This document shows positions 1 to 9,198 of a stretch of DNA of 64,000 bases, in pieces. A program made the position numbers and the translations under genes. This DNA is from Cetobacterium sp. ZOR0034. GTDB taxonomy: Bacteria; Fusobacteriota; Fusobacteriia; Fusobacteriales; Fusobacteriaceae. The DNA lies in assembly GCF_000799075.1 (NCBI RefSeq), contig NZ_JTLI01000008.1, positions 1-64,000 of the forward strand, in the 5' to 3' direction. The stretch's first letter is position 1. Each line of letters opens with the position of its first letter. Under the pieces are notes generated by a model. That model made no database searches. It had not been told where the DNA came from and saw only the letters and a list, made by a program, of their open reading frames with translations.

Positions 1-56
1 AGAGCGCACGACTGTTAATCGTGTTGTCGCTGGTTCGAGCCCAGCAAGAAGCGCCA
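1..56 (+). tRNA. tRNA-Asn (GTT), 5' end outside window
   Basis: The 3' three quarters of a tRNA. The anticodon stem CACGA/TCGTG encloses the loop CTGTTAA, giving anticodon GTT (Asn). The T arm GCTGG-TTCGAGC-CCAGC is intact, and the 3' acceptor strand ends in discriminator G plus an encoded CCA. The 5' acceptor strand and most of the D arm lie before the window. Confidence 0.93.
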
Positions 57-100
57 TTTTTTTATTTTTTGTAAAAGATAAAATTGAAGGAGAGAATTCT

Positions 101-1327
101 ATGGGAAATACTACAGGGCAATTTTTTCAAGAAAATTTAGAAAAAGCAAAAGAAAAGAAAAGACAAAAAATTAATAGATTAAAACAAAGAAGGTTTTCAA
201 TTTTTCTAATAGCGATTATATTAATGGTACTAAGTTCAATAAATATGGTTAGTGCAGCATTTTATATGAAGCCAGAAAATATAAAAAAACATTTTTTGTA
301 TATTTTAATATTTTTTATAATCTATTTATTTCTTGGAAACATAGGTAAGATAAAAAAATATAATTTGACATATAAAATTTTAAGTGAAAGAAAAGTAAAT
401 GGAATAGTTTTTTTAACAAGTATAGTCATTTTATTAGGAATGTATATAGGTGGAAAGATGGGGTTGTCATTTATTCCAAAAATAAATGGAGCTTATGGAT
501 GGATAAATTTGGGACCAGTATCAATTCAACCAGCAGAGATACTAAAATGTGCTTTTGTAATAAATATGGCAAATTGCTTAGCTAGAGCAGAGGATAATGA
601 TTTATCTGAAAGTGTTACAATCATAAATTCGTTGATATATCTATCAGTATACGGAGTTCTAATCTTAGCTCAAAAAGATATGGGAACAGTGATACATTAT
701 TTTTCAATTTGGGTATTTATGATTTTTATGAGTAAATTAAAAGATAAATGGATTTTAAGGGTTGGAACTGCGGGGATTACTTTAGGAATAACTGGTCTTG
801 CTGCAGTATATAAGTTTGCCTCAGAAGAGGGAGCATCGTACAAGATAATGAGAATAAAAAGTTATATAGATGGACTTTTCTTTGGTAATTATTCAGATGA
901 CTATGGGTATCAAGTGAAACAATCCGTATATGCCTTTGGGAGTGGTGGCTTCTTTGGAAAAGGATATGCGAATGGTGTTCAAAAATACAGTTATCTTCCG
1001 GAGATACACACAGATTTCATAATGGCAACTTTTGGAGAAGAATTTGGAATTATTGGAATGTTTGTTGTAATAGGGTTATTTTTCGCACTATACCATTTAA
1101 TAATAATTACAGGAAGAGAGAGTAAAAATTATTTTGGAAAATATTTAGCTATGGGAATTGGAGCACAAATAATAACACAAGTAATAATAAATATATTTGT
1201 GGCTGTGGGGTTATTTCCTGTGTTTGGATTGCCAATGCCATTCTTTAGTTACGGAGGAAGTGCGATGGTAACTATGGGGATTGCTCTTAGTTTAATTCAT
1301 AGTATAAATATTGATGTAGATATTTAA
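101..1327 (+). CDS. SEDS-family peptidoglycan polymerase (FtsW/RodA)
   Basis: A 408-residue polytopic membrane protein of the SEDS family, which polymerises lipid II into glycan strands with a class B penicillin-binding protein. A basic, coiled N-terminus (residues 5-30) precedes about ten hydrophobic segments. Family signatures include the QPAEILK motif near residue 148, the PEIHTDF motif near residue 308 containing the conserved aspartate, and PFFSYGGSAM near residue 382. An AAGGAGA ribosome binding site precedes the ATG. FtsW and RodA cannot be told apart here; no cognate PBP gene is adjacent. A tRNA gene ends 44 bases upstream. Confidence 0.88.
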   Translation: MGNTTGQFFQENLEKAKEKKRQKINRLKQRRFSIFLIAIILMVLSSINMVSAAFYMKPENIKKHFLYILIFFIIYLFLGNIGKIKKYNLTYKILSERKVNGIVFLTSIVILLGMYIGGKMGLSFIPKINGAYGWINLGPVSIQPAEILKCAFVINMANCLARAEDNDLSESVTIINSLIYLSVYGVLILAQKDMGTVIHYFSIWVFMIFMSKLKDKWILRVGTAGITLGITGLAAVYKFASEEGASYKIMRIKSYIDGLFFGNYSDDYGYQVKQSVYAFGSGGFFGKGYANGVQKYSYLPEIHTDFIMATFGEEFGIIGMFVVIGLFFALYHLIIITGRESKNYFGKYLAMGIGAQIITQVIINIFVAVGLFPVFGLPMPFFSYGGSAMVTMGIALSLIHSINIDVDI

Positions 1328-1353
1328 TAGATTACTTATTTATTAATAAGAAA

Positions 1354-1382
1354 TTGCTTTTTAAATGTAAAAATGATATACT
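1354..1382 (+). promoter_or_regulatory. Predicted sigma70-type promoter of pnp
   Basis: TTGCTT and TATACT are separated by 17 bases. The predicted start, about 7 bases downstream, lies just before the long leader hairpin of pnp. Prediction from sequence only. Confidence 0.6.
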
Positions 1383-1396
1383 TTAATGTAAGAATA

Positions 1397-1483
1397 TAGA
1401 GGATAAATATAAGGTAAGTAGTAAGAGATTAAAGCTAAATTTTTTAGTTTTAGTTCCTTATTATTTGCTATATTTATCCTCTA
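1397..1483 (+). promoter_or_regulatory. Long leader hairpin of pnp mRNA
   Basis: TAGAGGATAAATATA at 1397-1411 is perfectly complementary to 1469-1483. After a 2-base bulge another 12 pairs (with G-U) form between 1414-1425 and 1457-1468, and the apex AAAGCTAAA/TTTAGTTTT can pair again. The result is a nearly unbroken duplex of some 36 pairs ending 8 bases before the pnp ribosome binding site. Enterobacterial pnp has an RNase III-cleaved leader duplex used for autoregulation; similar control here is inference. Confidence 0.75.
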
Positions 1484-1506
1484 CCAATTTAAAAGGAGGA
1501 AACTTA

Positions 1507-3618
1507 ATGTTTAATGAAGTAAGTTTAAGCTTAGAAATAGGTGGAAGACAGTTAACGTTAAAAACTGGAAAAGTAGCAAGACAATCGAATGGTGCTGTTA
1601 TGCTTCAGTATGGAGACACAATATTATTAAGTACAGTTAATAGAAGTAAAAGTGCAAGAGAAGGAATAGACTTTTTCCCTTTAACAGTTGATTATGTAGA
1701 GAAATACTATGCTGCAGGAAAATTCCCTGGAGGATTTAATAAAAGAGAATCAAGACCATCAACAAACGCAACATTAATAGCAAGATTAATAGATAGACCA
1801 ATAAGACCAATGTTCCCAGAAGGATTCAAGTATGATGTACATGTTGTAAATACAACATTATCATACGATGGTGTTTCAACACCAGATTTCATGGGAATAG
1901 TTGGATCTTCAGTAGCTTTAACAGTATCTGATATTCCTTTCTTAGGACCAGTAGCTGGAGTAGTTGTAGGAATGATTGACGGAGAGTTTGTTTTAAATCC
2001 AACTCCTGAGCAATTAAAAGTGAGTGATTTAGATTTAACAGTAGCAGGAAGCATGGATGCAATAAACATGGTTGAGGCTGGAGCGAGAGAAGTAGATGAG
2101 GAAACAATGTTAAAAGCTATAATGTTTGCTCATGATAATATTAAAAAATTATGTCAATTCCAATTAGAGTTCGCAGCTCTTGTAGGAAAAGAGAAAATTG
2201 AATTTACAGCACCTGAAGTAATGCCATTAGTTAAAAACTTCATTGATACAAATGGAGCAGCTCAATTAAAAGAAGCAGTTTTAACAACTGGAAAGAAAGC
2301 TAGAGAAGAAGCTGTTGACGGATTAGAAGAAACTTTATTTGAAGCTTTCGTAGCAGAAAACTTCGGAGAAGAGGAAGTGCCAGCTGATGTAGTAGCAGAG
2401 TTCGCAAAGTACTACCATGATTTAATGAAAGAGCAAGTAAGAGATGCTATTCTTTATAACAAGCATAGAGTTGACGGAAGAGCAACTACAGAAATAAGAG
2501 ATTTAGCTGCTGAAGTAGAAGTTTTACCAATCGTTCACGGATCAGCTTTATTTACAAGAGGAGAAACACAAGCTTTAGTTGTTGCAACTTTAGGAACTAA
2601 AGAGGATGAGCAACTAATTGATGGATTAGATGAAGAGTACTACAAAAAGTTCTACTTACACTATAACTTCCCTCCATACTCAGTTGGAGAAACAGGAAGA
2701 ATGGGAGCTCCAGGAAGAAGAGAGTTAGGACATGGATCACTAGCTGAAAGAGCTTTAAGCTATGTATTACCTTCGATTGAAGATTTCCCATATACAGTAA
2801 GATTAGTTTCTGAAATAACTGAATCTAATGGATCATCATCTCAAGCTTCTATCTGTGGAGGATCATTAGCTTTAATGCACGCAGGAGTACCTATTAAAGA
2901 GCACGTAGCAGGAATAGCTATGGGTCTTATCAAAAAAGGTGACGACTATGTTGTATTAACAGATATCATGGGTCTAGAGGATCATCTAGGAGATATGGAC
3001 TTTAAAGTTGCAGGAACAAAAACTGGAATAACAGCTTTACAAATGGATATGAAAATAGCTGGAATCTCTGAAGATATCATGAGAATTGCTTTAAAGCAAG
3101 CATTAGATGCAAGATTACAAATCTTAACTTTAATGAACTCAACTATTCAAAATACAAATGAGTTAGCACCAACAGTTCCAAGAATTCACCAAATGGTAAT
3201 TCCAAAGGATAAGATAGCTGTATTAATCGGTCCTGGAGGAAAGAACATTAAAGGAATTATAGAAGCTACTGGAGCAACTATAGATATAGAAGACGATGGA
3301 AGAGTAGCAATATTCTGTCAAGGATTAGACGTTCTAGAAAGAACAATAACACTAGTAAACGGATATGTAAAAGATGTTGAAGTTGGAGAGGTTTATACTG
3401 GTAAAGTTGTAAACATAGCTAAGTTCGGAGCATTCATGGAGATATTACCTGGAAAAGAGGGATTATTACATGTATCGGAAATCTCTTTAGAAAGAGTAGC
3501 TAATGTTGAAGATGTATTAAAAGTTGGAGACACATTTGAGGTAAAAGTGATTTCTACTGAAAACGGAAAAATAAGTTTAAGTAGAAAGAAATTATTACAG
3601 GAAATGGCAGCTGAATAA
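1507..3618 (+). CDS. pnp: Polyribonucleotide nucleotidyltransferase (PNPase)
   Basis: A 703-residue 3'-to-5' phosphorolytic exoribonuclease that degrades mRNA as a trimer. Domain order is canonical: RNase PH-like domain 1 (about 1-140), helical linker, RNase PH-like domain 2 (about 300-540), a KH domain with GPGG near 575, and an S1 domain from about 620 to the end. The start is set by AAAGGAGGAAACTTA before ATG 1507; an upstream in-frame start would fall inside the leader hairpin. Length is typical. It stands alone between its own promoter and a terminator. Confidence 0.97.
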   Translation: MFNEVSLSLEIGGRQLTLKTGKVARQSNGAVMLQYGDTILLSTVNRSKSAREGIDFFPLTVDYVEKYYAAGKFPGGFNKRESRPSTNATLIARLIDRPIRPMFPEGFKYDVHVVNTTLSYDGVSTPDFMGIVGSSVALTVSDIPFLGPVAGVVVGMIDGEFVLNPTPEQLKVSDLDLTVAGSMDAINMVEAGAREVDEETMLKAIMFAHDNIKKLCQFQLEFAALVGKEKIEFTAPEVMPLVKNFIDTNGAAQLKEAVLTTGKKAREEAVDGLEETLFEAFVAENFGEEEVPADVVAEFAKYYHDLMKEQVRDAILYNKHRVDGRATTEIRDLAAEVEVLPIVHGSALFTRGETQALVVATLGTKEDEQLIDGLDEEYYKKFYLHYNFPPYSVGETGRMGAPGRRELGHGSLAERALSYVLPSIEDFPYTVRLVSEITESNGSSSQASICGGSLALMHAGVPIKEHVAGIAMGLIKKGDDYVVLTDIMGLEDHLGDMDFKVAGTKTGITALQMDMKIAGISEDIMRIALKQALDARLQILTLMNSTIQNTNELAPTVPRIHQMVIPKDKIAVLIGPGGKNIKGIIEATGATIDIEDDGRVAIFCQGLDVLERTITLVNGYVKDVEVGEVYTGKVVNIAKFGAFMEILPGKEGLLHVSEISLERVANVEDVLKVGDTFEVKVISTENGKISLSRKKLLQEMAAE

Positions 3619-3636
3619 TTTTTAAATTAAGGGGGA

Positions 3637-3671
3637 TAACACAGAGGACTTCAACCTCTGTGTTATTTTTC
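3637..3671 (+). terminator. Rho-independent terminator of pnp
   Basis: Stem AACACAGAGG/CCTCTGTGTT with a 7-base loop followed by ATTTTT, 19 bases after the pnp stop codon. Confidence 0.88.
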
Positions 3672-3711
3672 CGTAGAGTATAGAGTAATGTAAATTGAAG
3701 GATGGTAAAAG

Positions 3712-5052
3712 ATGAAATTAGGTTTAATAAGTTTAGGTTGTAGTAAAAACTTAGTTGACAGTGAGCACTTAATTGGGCTTATGGTAGCTAGAAAAGGATT
3801 TGAAATAACAAATGATTTAGAGTTAGCAGATGTTGTGCTTGTAAATACGTGTGGATTTATAGGAGATGCTAAGGAAGAATCAATTCAAGCTATATTAGAA
3901 GTTGCTGAGAAAAAAGCTACAGGAAATGTAAAAAAAATAATTGTTGCGGGATGTTTAGCACAAAGATATGCAGACGAATTAATAGCTGAAATTCCTGAGA
4001 TAGATGCAGTTGTAGGAACTGGTGAAATTCATAAAATTGAAGAGATTGTAGATACAATATTAGCAGATGAAAAAATAATCAGATGTGAAACTTTTGATTT
4101 CTTAGCAAACGCAGGAACTGAAAGAATATTGACTACAAATCCGCATACAGCTTATTTAAAAATAGCTGAAGGATGTAACAGAAGATGTACTTACTGTATA
4201 ATTCCACAATTGAGAGGAAACTTAAGAAGTAGAACGATTGAGGATATAGTGGAAGAGGCTAAAGCATTAGCAGCAAATGGTGTAAGAGAGATAAACTTAT
4301 TAGCTCAAGAAACGACAGAATACGGAATTGATTTATATAAAAAGAAAGCTCTTCCAGATTTAATAAAAGAGTTAGTAAAAGTTGAAGGAATCGAATGGGT
4401 AAGATCATATTACATGTTCCCTAACTCTTTAACAGATGAATTAGTAGAAGTTATAAAAAATGAACCAAAAGTATGTAAATACTTTGACATACCAATTCAA
4501 CATATATCTGGAAATATTTTACAAAATATGGCTAGAGCTAAGTCAGGAGATCATATAAAGTCGATTTTAAATAAAATTAGAACAGAGATTCCTGAAGCAA
4601 CAATCAGAACAACAGTAATAGTTGGATTCCCTGGAGAAACAGAAGAAAACTTCGAAGAGTTAAAAGATTTCGTAAGAGAGTTCCAATTTGATTATGTTGG
4701 AGTATTTAAATATTCTAGAGAAGAGGGAACTGTTGCTCATGATTTAGCAGATCAAGTACCAGAAGAGATCAAAGAAAGAAGATGGGCAGAGTTAACAAAC
4801 TTACAAGCAGAAATAGCTGAAATCAAAAATAGATCAATGATAGGGAAAGTTGTTGAAGTTATGATTGATGGAGTATCTACAGAGAGTGAATTCATGTTAG
4901 AGGGAAGAACAAGAGGTCAAGCTTTAGATATTGATGGAAAAGTTTTAACAAACGATGGAACAGCTAAGCAAGGAGAAATCGTAAAAGTAAAAATAGAACA
5001 AAATTTTGAATATGACTATATAGGGGCAATTGTAGAAAACGAAGTTAAGTAG
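3712..5052 (+). CDS. rimO: Ribosomal protein uS12 methylthiotransferase RimO
   Basis: A 446-residue radical-SAM methylthiotransferase that thiomethylates an aspartate of ribosomal protein S12. The N-terminal MTTase domain opens with LGCSKNLVDSE, with further cluster cysteines near residues 46 and 81. The radical-SAM CxxxCxxC motif (CNRRCTYC) lies near 150, and a TRAM domain forms the last 65 residues. The LGCSKN motif and length favour RimO over MiaB. The ribosome binding site is GAAGGATGG. pgsA follows after 24 bases. Confidence 0.94.
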   Translation: MKLGLISLGCSKNLVDSEHLIGLMVARKGFEITNDLELADVVLVNTCGFIGDAKEESIQAILEVAEKKATGNVKKIIVAGCLAQRYADELIAEIPEIDAVVGTGEIHKIEEIVDTILADEKIIRCETFDFLANAGTERILTTNPHTAYLKIAEGCNRRCTYCIIPQLRGNLRSRTIEDIVEEAKALAANGVREINLLAQETTEYGIDLYKKKALPDLIKELVKVEGIEWVRSYYMFPNSLTDELVEVIKNEPKVCKYFDIPIQHISGNILQNMARAKSGDHIKSILNKIRTEIPEATIRTTVIVGFPGETEENFEELKDFVREFQFDYVGVFKYSREEGTVAHDLADQVPEEIKERRWAELTNLQAEIAEIKNRSMIGKVVEVMIDGVSTESEFMLEGRTRGQALDIDGKVLTNDGTAKQGEIVKVKIEQNFEYDYIGAIVENEVK

Positions 5053-5075
5053 TCTAAAATAAGGAGGGGTCAGTC

Positions 5076-5645
5076 TTGAATTTGCCAAATAAACTTACAG
5101 CAATTAGATTAATATTAGCAATACCTTTTATATACTTTTTACAAGAATCGGCCAATGTTTCACAGAGTAATTTATACAGATTGATAGCATTTGGAATATT
5201 CATATTTGCATCATTAACAGACTGGTTAGATGGATATATAGCTAGAAAATATAATTTAATAACTGATTTAGGAAAAATAATGGATCCACTGGCAGATAAG
5301 ATACTTGTTATTTCAGCATTAGTTATTTTTGTTAAGTTGGATTATATTCCTTCTTGGATGTCTATTGTTGTAATAGCTAGAGAGTTTTTAATAAGTGGAA
5401 TAAGAACTATAGCTGCAGCAAAAGGAGAAGTGATTCCTGCTGGAATTTTAGGAAAATATAAAACAACAACTCAAATGATTGTTATCATAGTAATGTTATT
5501 CTTTGGTTTAGGAAATACTCCTGAAAAAACACAATTGTATAAAGTGATATATTTCTACGCGACACTAGTTCCAGTTATTTTAACAATCTGGTCTGGATGG
5601 GAATATTCAGTGAAAGCAAAGCATTATTTTTTAGGAGAGGAATAA
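5076..5645 (+). CDS. pgsA: CDP-diacylglycerol-glycerol-3-phosphate 3-phosphatidyltransferase
   Basis: A 189-residue integral membrane enzyme that makes phosphatidylglycerolphosphate from CDP-diacylglycerol and glycerol-3-phosphate. The CDP-alcohol phosphotransferase motif (DG, AR, then G, D and D at the family spacing) is complete at residues 50-73. Several hydrophobic helices follow. Translation starts at TTG 5076 behind a strong AGGAGGGG site. It is the committed step to phosphatidylglycerol, in an envelope gene cluster with yggT and rsmH. Confidence 0.92.
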   Translation: MNLPNKLTAIRLILAIPFIYFLQESANVSQSNLYRLIAFGIFIFASLTDWLDGYIARKYNLITDLGKIMDPLADKILVISALVIFVKLDYIPSWMSIVVIAREFLISGIRTIAAAKGEVIPAGILGKYKTTTQMIVIIVMLFFGLGNTPEKTQLYKVIYFYATLVPVILTIWSGWEYSVKAKHYFLGEE

Positions 5646-5655
5646 GGAGAAAAAT

Positions 5656-5910
5656 ATGGGGTTAATTTATAGGTTAATAAACTTAGCTTTTGAAATTATG
5701 AATATACTTATATTAATAAGAATAGTAATCTCTTGGCTAGCACCATACTCAAGAAATGATTTTACAAATCTTGTTTATGCTTTGACTGAGCCAATCTTAA
5801 AACCTTTTAGAACTTTAATACCAATGGGAAATGTTAGAGTAGATTTATCACCATTATTGGCTTATTTTGCTTTGAAGATTCTAAGATATATTATTTTTTA
5901 TTTATTATAA
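5656..5910 (+). CDS. YggT family membrane protein
   Basis: An 84-residue protein with two hydrophobic segments (about 5-27 and 60-82). The loop LTEPILKPFRTLIP is the YggT-family signature. In other bacteria the family lies in division or cell-wall clusters; its molecular role is not settled. It follows pgsA by 10 bases and is closed by a terminator, so the two probably form one transcript, perhaps with rimO. Confidence 0.85.
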   Translation: MGLIYRLINLAFEIMNILILIRIVISWLAPYSRNDFTNLVYALTEPILKPFRTLIPMGNVRVDLSPLLAYFALKILRYIIFYLL

Positions 5911-5913
5911 TAG

Positions 5914-5945
5914 AATAGAGAAGCCGTTGGCTTCTCTATTTTTTG
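5914..5945 (+). terminator. Rho-independent terminator after yggT
   Basis: AATAGAGAAGCC/GGCTTCTCTATT hairpin followed by TTTTT, 4 bases after the stop codon and only about 14 bases before the rsmH start. Some rsmH transcription may depend on read-through or on a promoter in this gap. Confidence 0.85.
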
Positions 5946-5958
5946 TAGGAGGAACAAA

Positions 5959-6897
5959 ATGCACGAAATAGAAAGTGAATACCACATACCGGTATTGTAT
6001 TACGAGACGTTAGAAACATTAATAACAAATAAAGATGGAGTATATGTTGACTGTACTTTAGGAGGAGGAGGACACTCTGAAGGTATATTAAAAGAGATTA
6101 GTGATAAAGGAAGACTTATCTCAATAGATCAAGATGATCAGGCGATAGAGTTCGCTAAAAAAAGACTTGAAAAATATGGAAAGAAATGGTCTGTATTTAA
6201 AAGTAATTTTGAAAACATAGAGAAAGTACTTTATATGGCTGGGGCTGATAAAGTTACTGGAGTACTTATGGATATAGGTGTTTCATCAACACAATTAGAT
6301 GATCCAGAAAGAGGATTCTCTTATAGATATGATACAAGATTAGATATGAGAATGAACAGAAGTGATGCCTTATCAGCTTATGAAGTTGTAAATGAATATG
6401 AAGAATCAGAACTTACAAGAATCTTCTTTGAATATGGAGAGGACAGATTTGCTAGAAAAGTTGCTAGACTTATATGCGAGAGAAGACAAGAAAAAGCTAT
6501 TGAAACAACTGGAGAGCTTGTAGAAATAATAAGAAAAGCTTATCCTCCAAGAAGTGAGAAGCATCCAGCTAAAAAAGTATTCCAAGCTATAAGAATAGAG
6601 GTAAACAGGGAGTTAGAAGTTTTAAAAAATGCAATAACTAAATCATTTGATAATTTAGAAAAAGGTGGGCGTTTAGCAATAATAACTTTCCATTCATTAG
6701 AGGATAGAATAGTAAAAAATATGTTTAGAGATTTGTGCACTGGATGTAAGTGCCCAATTGAATTACCAATTTGTGTTTGTAACGAAAAACCAAAAGGAAA
6801 ATTGGTGAATAGAAAACCGATAACTTCAGGAAAAGATGAGTTACAGTTTAACAATAGAGCACACTCGGCAAAATTAAGAGTTATAGAAAAACTATAA
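5959..6897 (+). CDS. rsmH: 16S rRNA (cytosine1402-N4)-methyltransferase RsmH
   Basis: A 312-residue SAM-dependent methyltransferase (MraW family) that modifies C1402 in the ribosomal P site. The SAM-binding motif DCTLGGGGHS is at residues 31-40, followed by MDIGVSSTQLDDPERGFSYR near 108. The C-terminal HSLEDRIVK and the RAHSAKLR end are typical. Length is normal for the family. The AGGAGG site fixes ATG 5959. As in dcw clusters, an FtsL-like gene follows immediately. Confidence 0.96.
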   Translation: MHEIESEYHIPVLYYETLETLITNKDGVYVDCTLGGGGHSEGILKEISDKGRLISIDQDDQAIEFAKKRLEKYGKKWSVFKSNFENIEKVLYMAGADKVTGVLMDIGVSSTQLDDPERGFSYRYDTRLDMRMNRSDALSAYEVVNEYEESELTRIFFEYGEDRFARKVARLICERRQEKAIETTGELVEIIRKAYPPRSEKHPAKKVFQAIRIEVNRELEVLKNAITKSFDNLEKGGRLAIITFHSLEDRIVKNMFRDLCTGCKCPIELPICVCNEKPKGKLVNRKPITSGKDELQFNNRAHSAKLRVIEKL

Positions 6898-6917
6898 AAT
6901 TTTAAAGGAGAAACCTA

Positions 6918-7190
6918 ATGAAGAGAAAAAAAGTTTTATTGACAACAGTTGGTATAATTTTAATCTGGTCATTTTATGGGTATCTTATAAGAACAATCTC
7001 ATATTTAGAAAAAAACAATCTTAAGCTTGAAAGAGAGTTAAGAGAGCTTGAAAAAGAGAGAAGTAAAAGAATATATGAGTATGATTTACTTATGGACTTA
7101 AGAAAAATAGAGCAAGAGATGAATAAGCAAAAAAATATGGTTATATCGGAAAAAATAAATTTCTTTAAAATAGAAGATGGCTCTTTTTAA
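6918..7190 (+). CDS. FtsL-like bitopic membrane protein
   Basis: A 90-residue protein with a short basic N-terminus, one transmembrane helix (about 6-24) and a charged, coiled-coil periplasmic part (about 30-75). Sequence alone is too diverged to name it. The position directly behind rsmH is that of ftsL in division clusters, where FtsL helps activate the FtsW/PBP pair. A strong AAAGGAG site precedes the ATG. Calling it FtsL is inference from position and architecture. Confidence 0.6.
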   Translation: MKRKKVLLTTVGIILIWSFYGYLIRTISYLEKNNLKLERELRELEKERSKRIYEYDLLMDLRKIEQEMNKQKNMVISEKINFFKIEDGSF

Positions 7191-7208
7191 AAAAATAGGA
7201 GAGTATAT

Positions 7209-8570
7209 ATGAAATTAGAAAAAGGTCAAATAATTGAAATAAAAATAGAAAAAATTGTTTATGGTGGAGAAGGATTAGGATATTATAATGGTGAATTTGC
7301 TATGTTTGTTCCTATGTCTGTACCTGGAGATGTTGTTAAAGCAGAAATAATATCTTTAAAGAAGAGTTATGGGAGAGCTTTAATAGTTGAGATTATAACT
7401 GCAGGAGCTGAAAGAATTCAAAATTTGAATTGTATAACATTTGAAGATTTTCAAGGTTGTGATTTTGGAATGTTAAATTACTCAGCTCAAGTAAAATATA
7501 AAAAAGACATGGTTGAGGATGTAGTTAGAAGAATAGGTAAAAACAATGATATTACAGTTGAAGAAACATTGGAATCACCTATTGAAAAAAACTATAGAAA
7601 TAAAGTTGTAGAACCATTCTCTTTGAACGGCAAAGAGATTATAACAGGATTTTTTAAAAGAAAAAGCCATGATGTATTCCAAGTTGAAGATAATATGCTA
7701 AACTCTGTTTTAGGAAATAAAATAATTACTGAATTAAAAACAATATTGAATAATTCAAAAGTAAGTGTTTATGACGAGAAAAAACACAGTGGAGTATTAA
7801 GACATATAATGGTGAGAACTAACTCTTTTAATGAGGCGATGGTCGTTCTTGTTGTGAATGATACTAAAGTAACTGAAACTATAAAAAACATTTTGAAAGA
7901 GTTAATGGGTAAAATATCTGAAATAGCATCGGTTTATGTATCTTTAAATGACAGAAAAACAAATGTAGCTATAGGAAATAAAAATATTCTTGTATATGGA
8001 GAGAAAACAATAAAAGAGGATATATCAGGAATTCATTTTAATATATCACCAACTTCTTTCTTCCAAATAAACTTAGAACAAACAAGAAGATTGTACGAGT
8101 TGGCAATTAGTATGTTTGAAAATATTGAAAATAAAAGAATAGTAGATGCTTATGCTGGAACAGGAACGATAGGAATGATTCTATCTAAAAAAGCAAAACA
8201 AGTTTATTCAATTGAAATTATCGAGTCGGCAGTAAAAGATGGAATAAAAACTGCTAAAGAAAATAATATAAGTAATGTTGAATTTATATGTGGGGATGTA
8301 AATAAAGAACTAGGAAAACTAATAAAAGTTGAAGCTGTAGATTCAATAATATTAGACCCTCCTAGAAAAGGAATTGATGAAGAAAGTCTTTTAAATATAG
8401 CTAAAGTTGGCATAAAGGAGATTATATACATATCTTGTAACCCATCAACTTTTGCAAGAGATGTAGAAATTTTAGAAAGAGAGGGATATCAGTTGGTTAG
8501 AGTCAAACCTGTAGATATGTTCCCTCAAACAAGTCATATAGAAGTAGTGGGAAGATTAGTTAAAAAATAG
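7209..8570 (+). CDS. 23S rRNA (uracil-C5)-methyltransferase, RlmD/RlmCD type
   Basis: A 453-residue TrmA/RumA-family enzyme. An N-terminal TRAM domain (1-60) precedes the central domain and a SAM-binding fold with DAYAGTGTIGM near 316. ILDPPRKG near 381 and the catalytic cysteine in ISCNPSTFARD near 408 are intact, so m5U methylation is expected. The usual N-terminal iron-sulfur cysteine set looks incomplete: only two cysteines lie near residues 79-89, and CGGC is not present. The rRNA target position cannot be assigned from sequence. Confidence 0.85.
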   Translation: MKLEKGQIIEIKIEKIVYGGEGLGYYNGEFAMFVPMSVPGDVVKAEIISLKKSYGRALIVEIITAGAERIQNLNCITFEDFQGCDFGMLNYSAQVKYKKDMVEDVVRRIGKNNDITVEETLESPIEKNYRNKVVEPFSLNGKEIITGFFKRKSHDVFQVEDNMLNSVLGNKIITELKTILNNSKVSVYDEKKHSGVLRHIMVRTNSFNEAMVVLVVNDTKVTETIKNILKELMGKISEIASVYVSLNDRKTNVAIGNKNILVYGEKTIKEDISGIHFNISPTSFFQINLEQTRRLYELAISMFENIENKRIVDAYAGTGTIGMILSKKAKQVYSIEIIESAVKDGIKTAKENNISNVEFICGDVNKELGKLIKVEAVDSIILDPPRKGIDEESLLNIAKVGIKEIIYISCNPSTFARDVEILEREGYQLVRVKPVDMFPQTSHIEVVGRLVKK

Positions 8571-8579
8571 GAGGGTTTT

Positions 8580-9185
8580 ATGGAGAAGTTTTTAATATTT
8601 GCAGTAGTTGCATATGTATTTGGTTCATTACCTTGTGGGGTTTGGCTTGGAAAAGCTACAAAGAATATTGATATAAGAGAGCACGGAAGTAAAAACTCTG
8701 GGGCAACAAATGCATATAGAATTTTAGGTCCAAAGTATGGTATAATGGTTCTAATATTAGATGCTTTAAAAGGTTATCTTCCATTATACTTAGCTAGTAG
8801 CTTCGGTGTAGATGGAATCCATATAATATTATTAGGGTTAGTAGCAATATTAGGACATACGTTTTCGTTCTTTTTACATTTTAAAGGTGGAAAAGGTGTT
8901 GCTACAAGTTTAGGAGTTTTTCTTTTCTTAATGCCAAAAGTAGTTGGAATACTTGTATTGATATTCATATTAATAGTTGGAATTAGTAAATATATCTCTT
9001 TGGGATCGGTTGTATGTGCAGGGTTGCTACCAGTACTAGCATATTTTTTCCCGGTTAGAGATGCGTCTACAAGAATGCCACTAGTAATAATATCATTAGT
9101 AGTAGGAATATTTGTGATATATAAGCACAAAGCTAATATTCAAAGACTTATGGATGGAAAAGAAAATAAATTTAATTTAAAGTAA
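8580..9185 (+). CDS. plsY: Acyl-phosphate:glycerol-3-phosphate acyltransferase PlsY
   Basis: A 201-residue membrane acyltransferase that makes lysophosphatidate from acyl-phosphate and glycerol-3-phosphate. All three family motifs are visible: GSKNSGATNAYR near 38, the GGKGVATSLG phosphate loop near 100, and a C-terminal motif ending in KHKANIQRL. About five hydrophobic segments. AGGAGGGTTTT precedes ATG 8580, 9 bases after the upstream gene. gpsA, which makes its glycerol-3-phosphate substrate, follows after 13 bases. Confidence 0.94.
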   Translation: MEKFLIFAVVAYVFGSLPCGVWLGKATKNIDIREHGSKNSGATNAYRILGPKYGIMVLILDALKGYLPLYLASSFGVDGIHIILLGLVAILGHTFSFFLHFKGGKGVATSLGVFLFLMPKVVGILVLIFILIVGISKYISLGSVVCAGLLPVLAYFFPVRDASTRMPLVIISLVVGIFVIYKHKANIQRLMDGKENKFNLK

Positions 9186-9198
9186 GGAGATAAATTAA

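Noticed and set aside
1707-2107. Long open frames on the minus strand inside pnp, and similar frames opposite rplI, dnaB, xdh and pbuX genes
   Set aside because: They are mirrors of strongly coding AT-rich genes, have no ribosome sites and give leucine- or serine-rich nonsense proteins.
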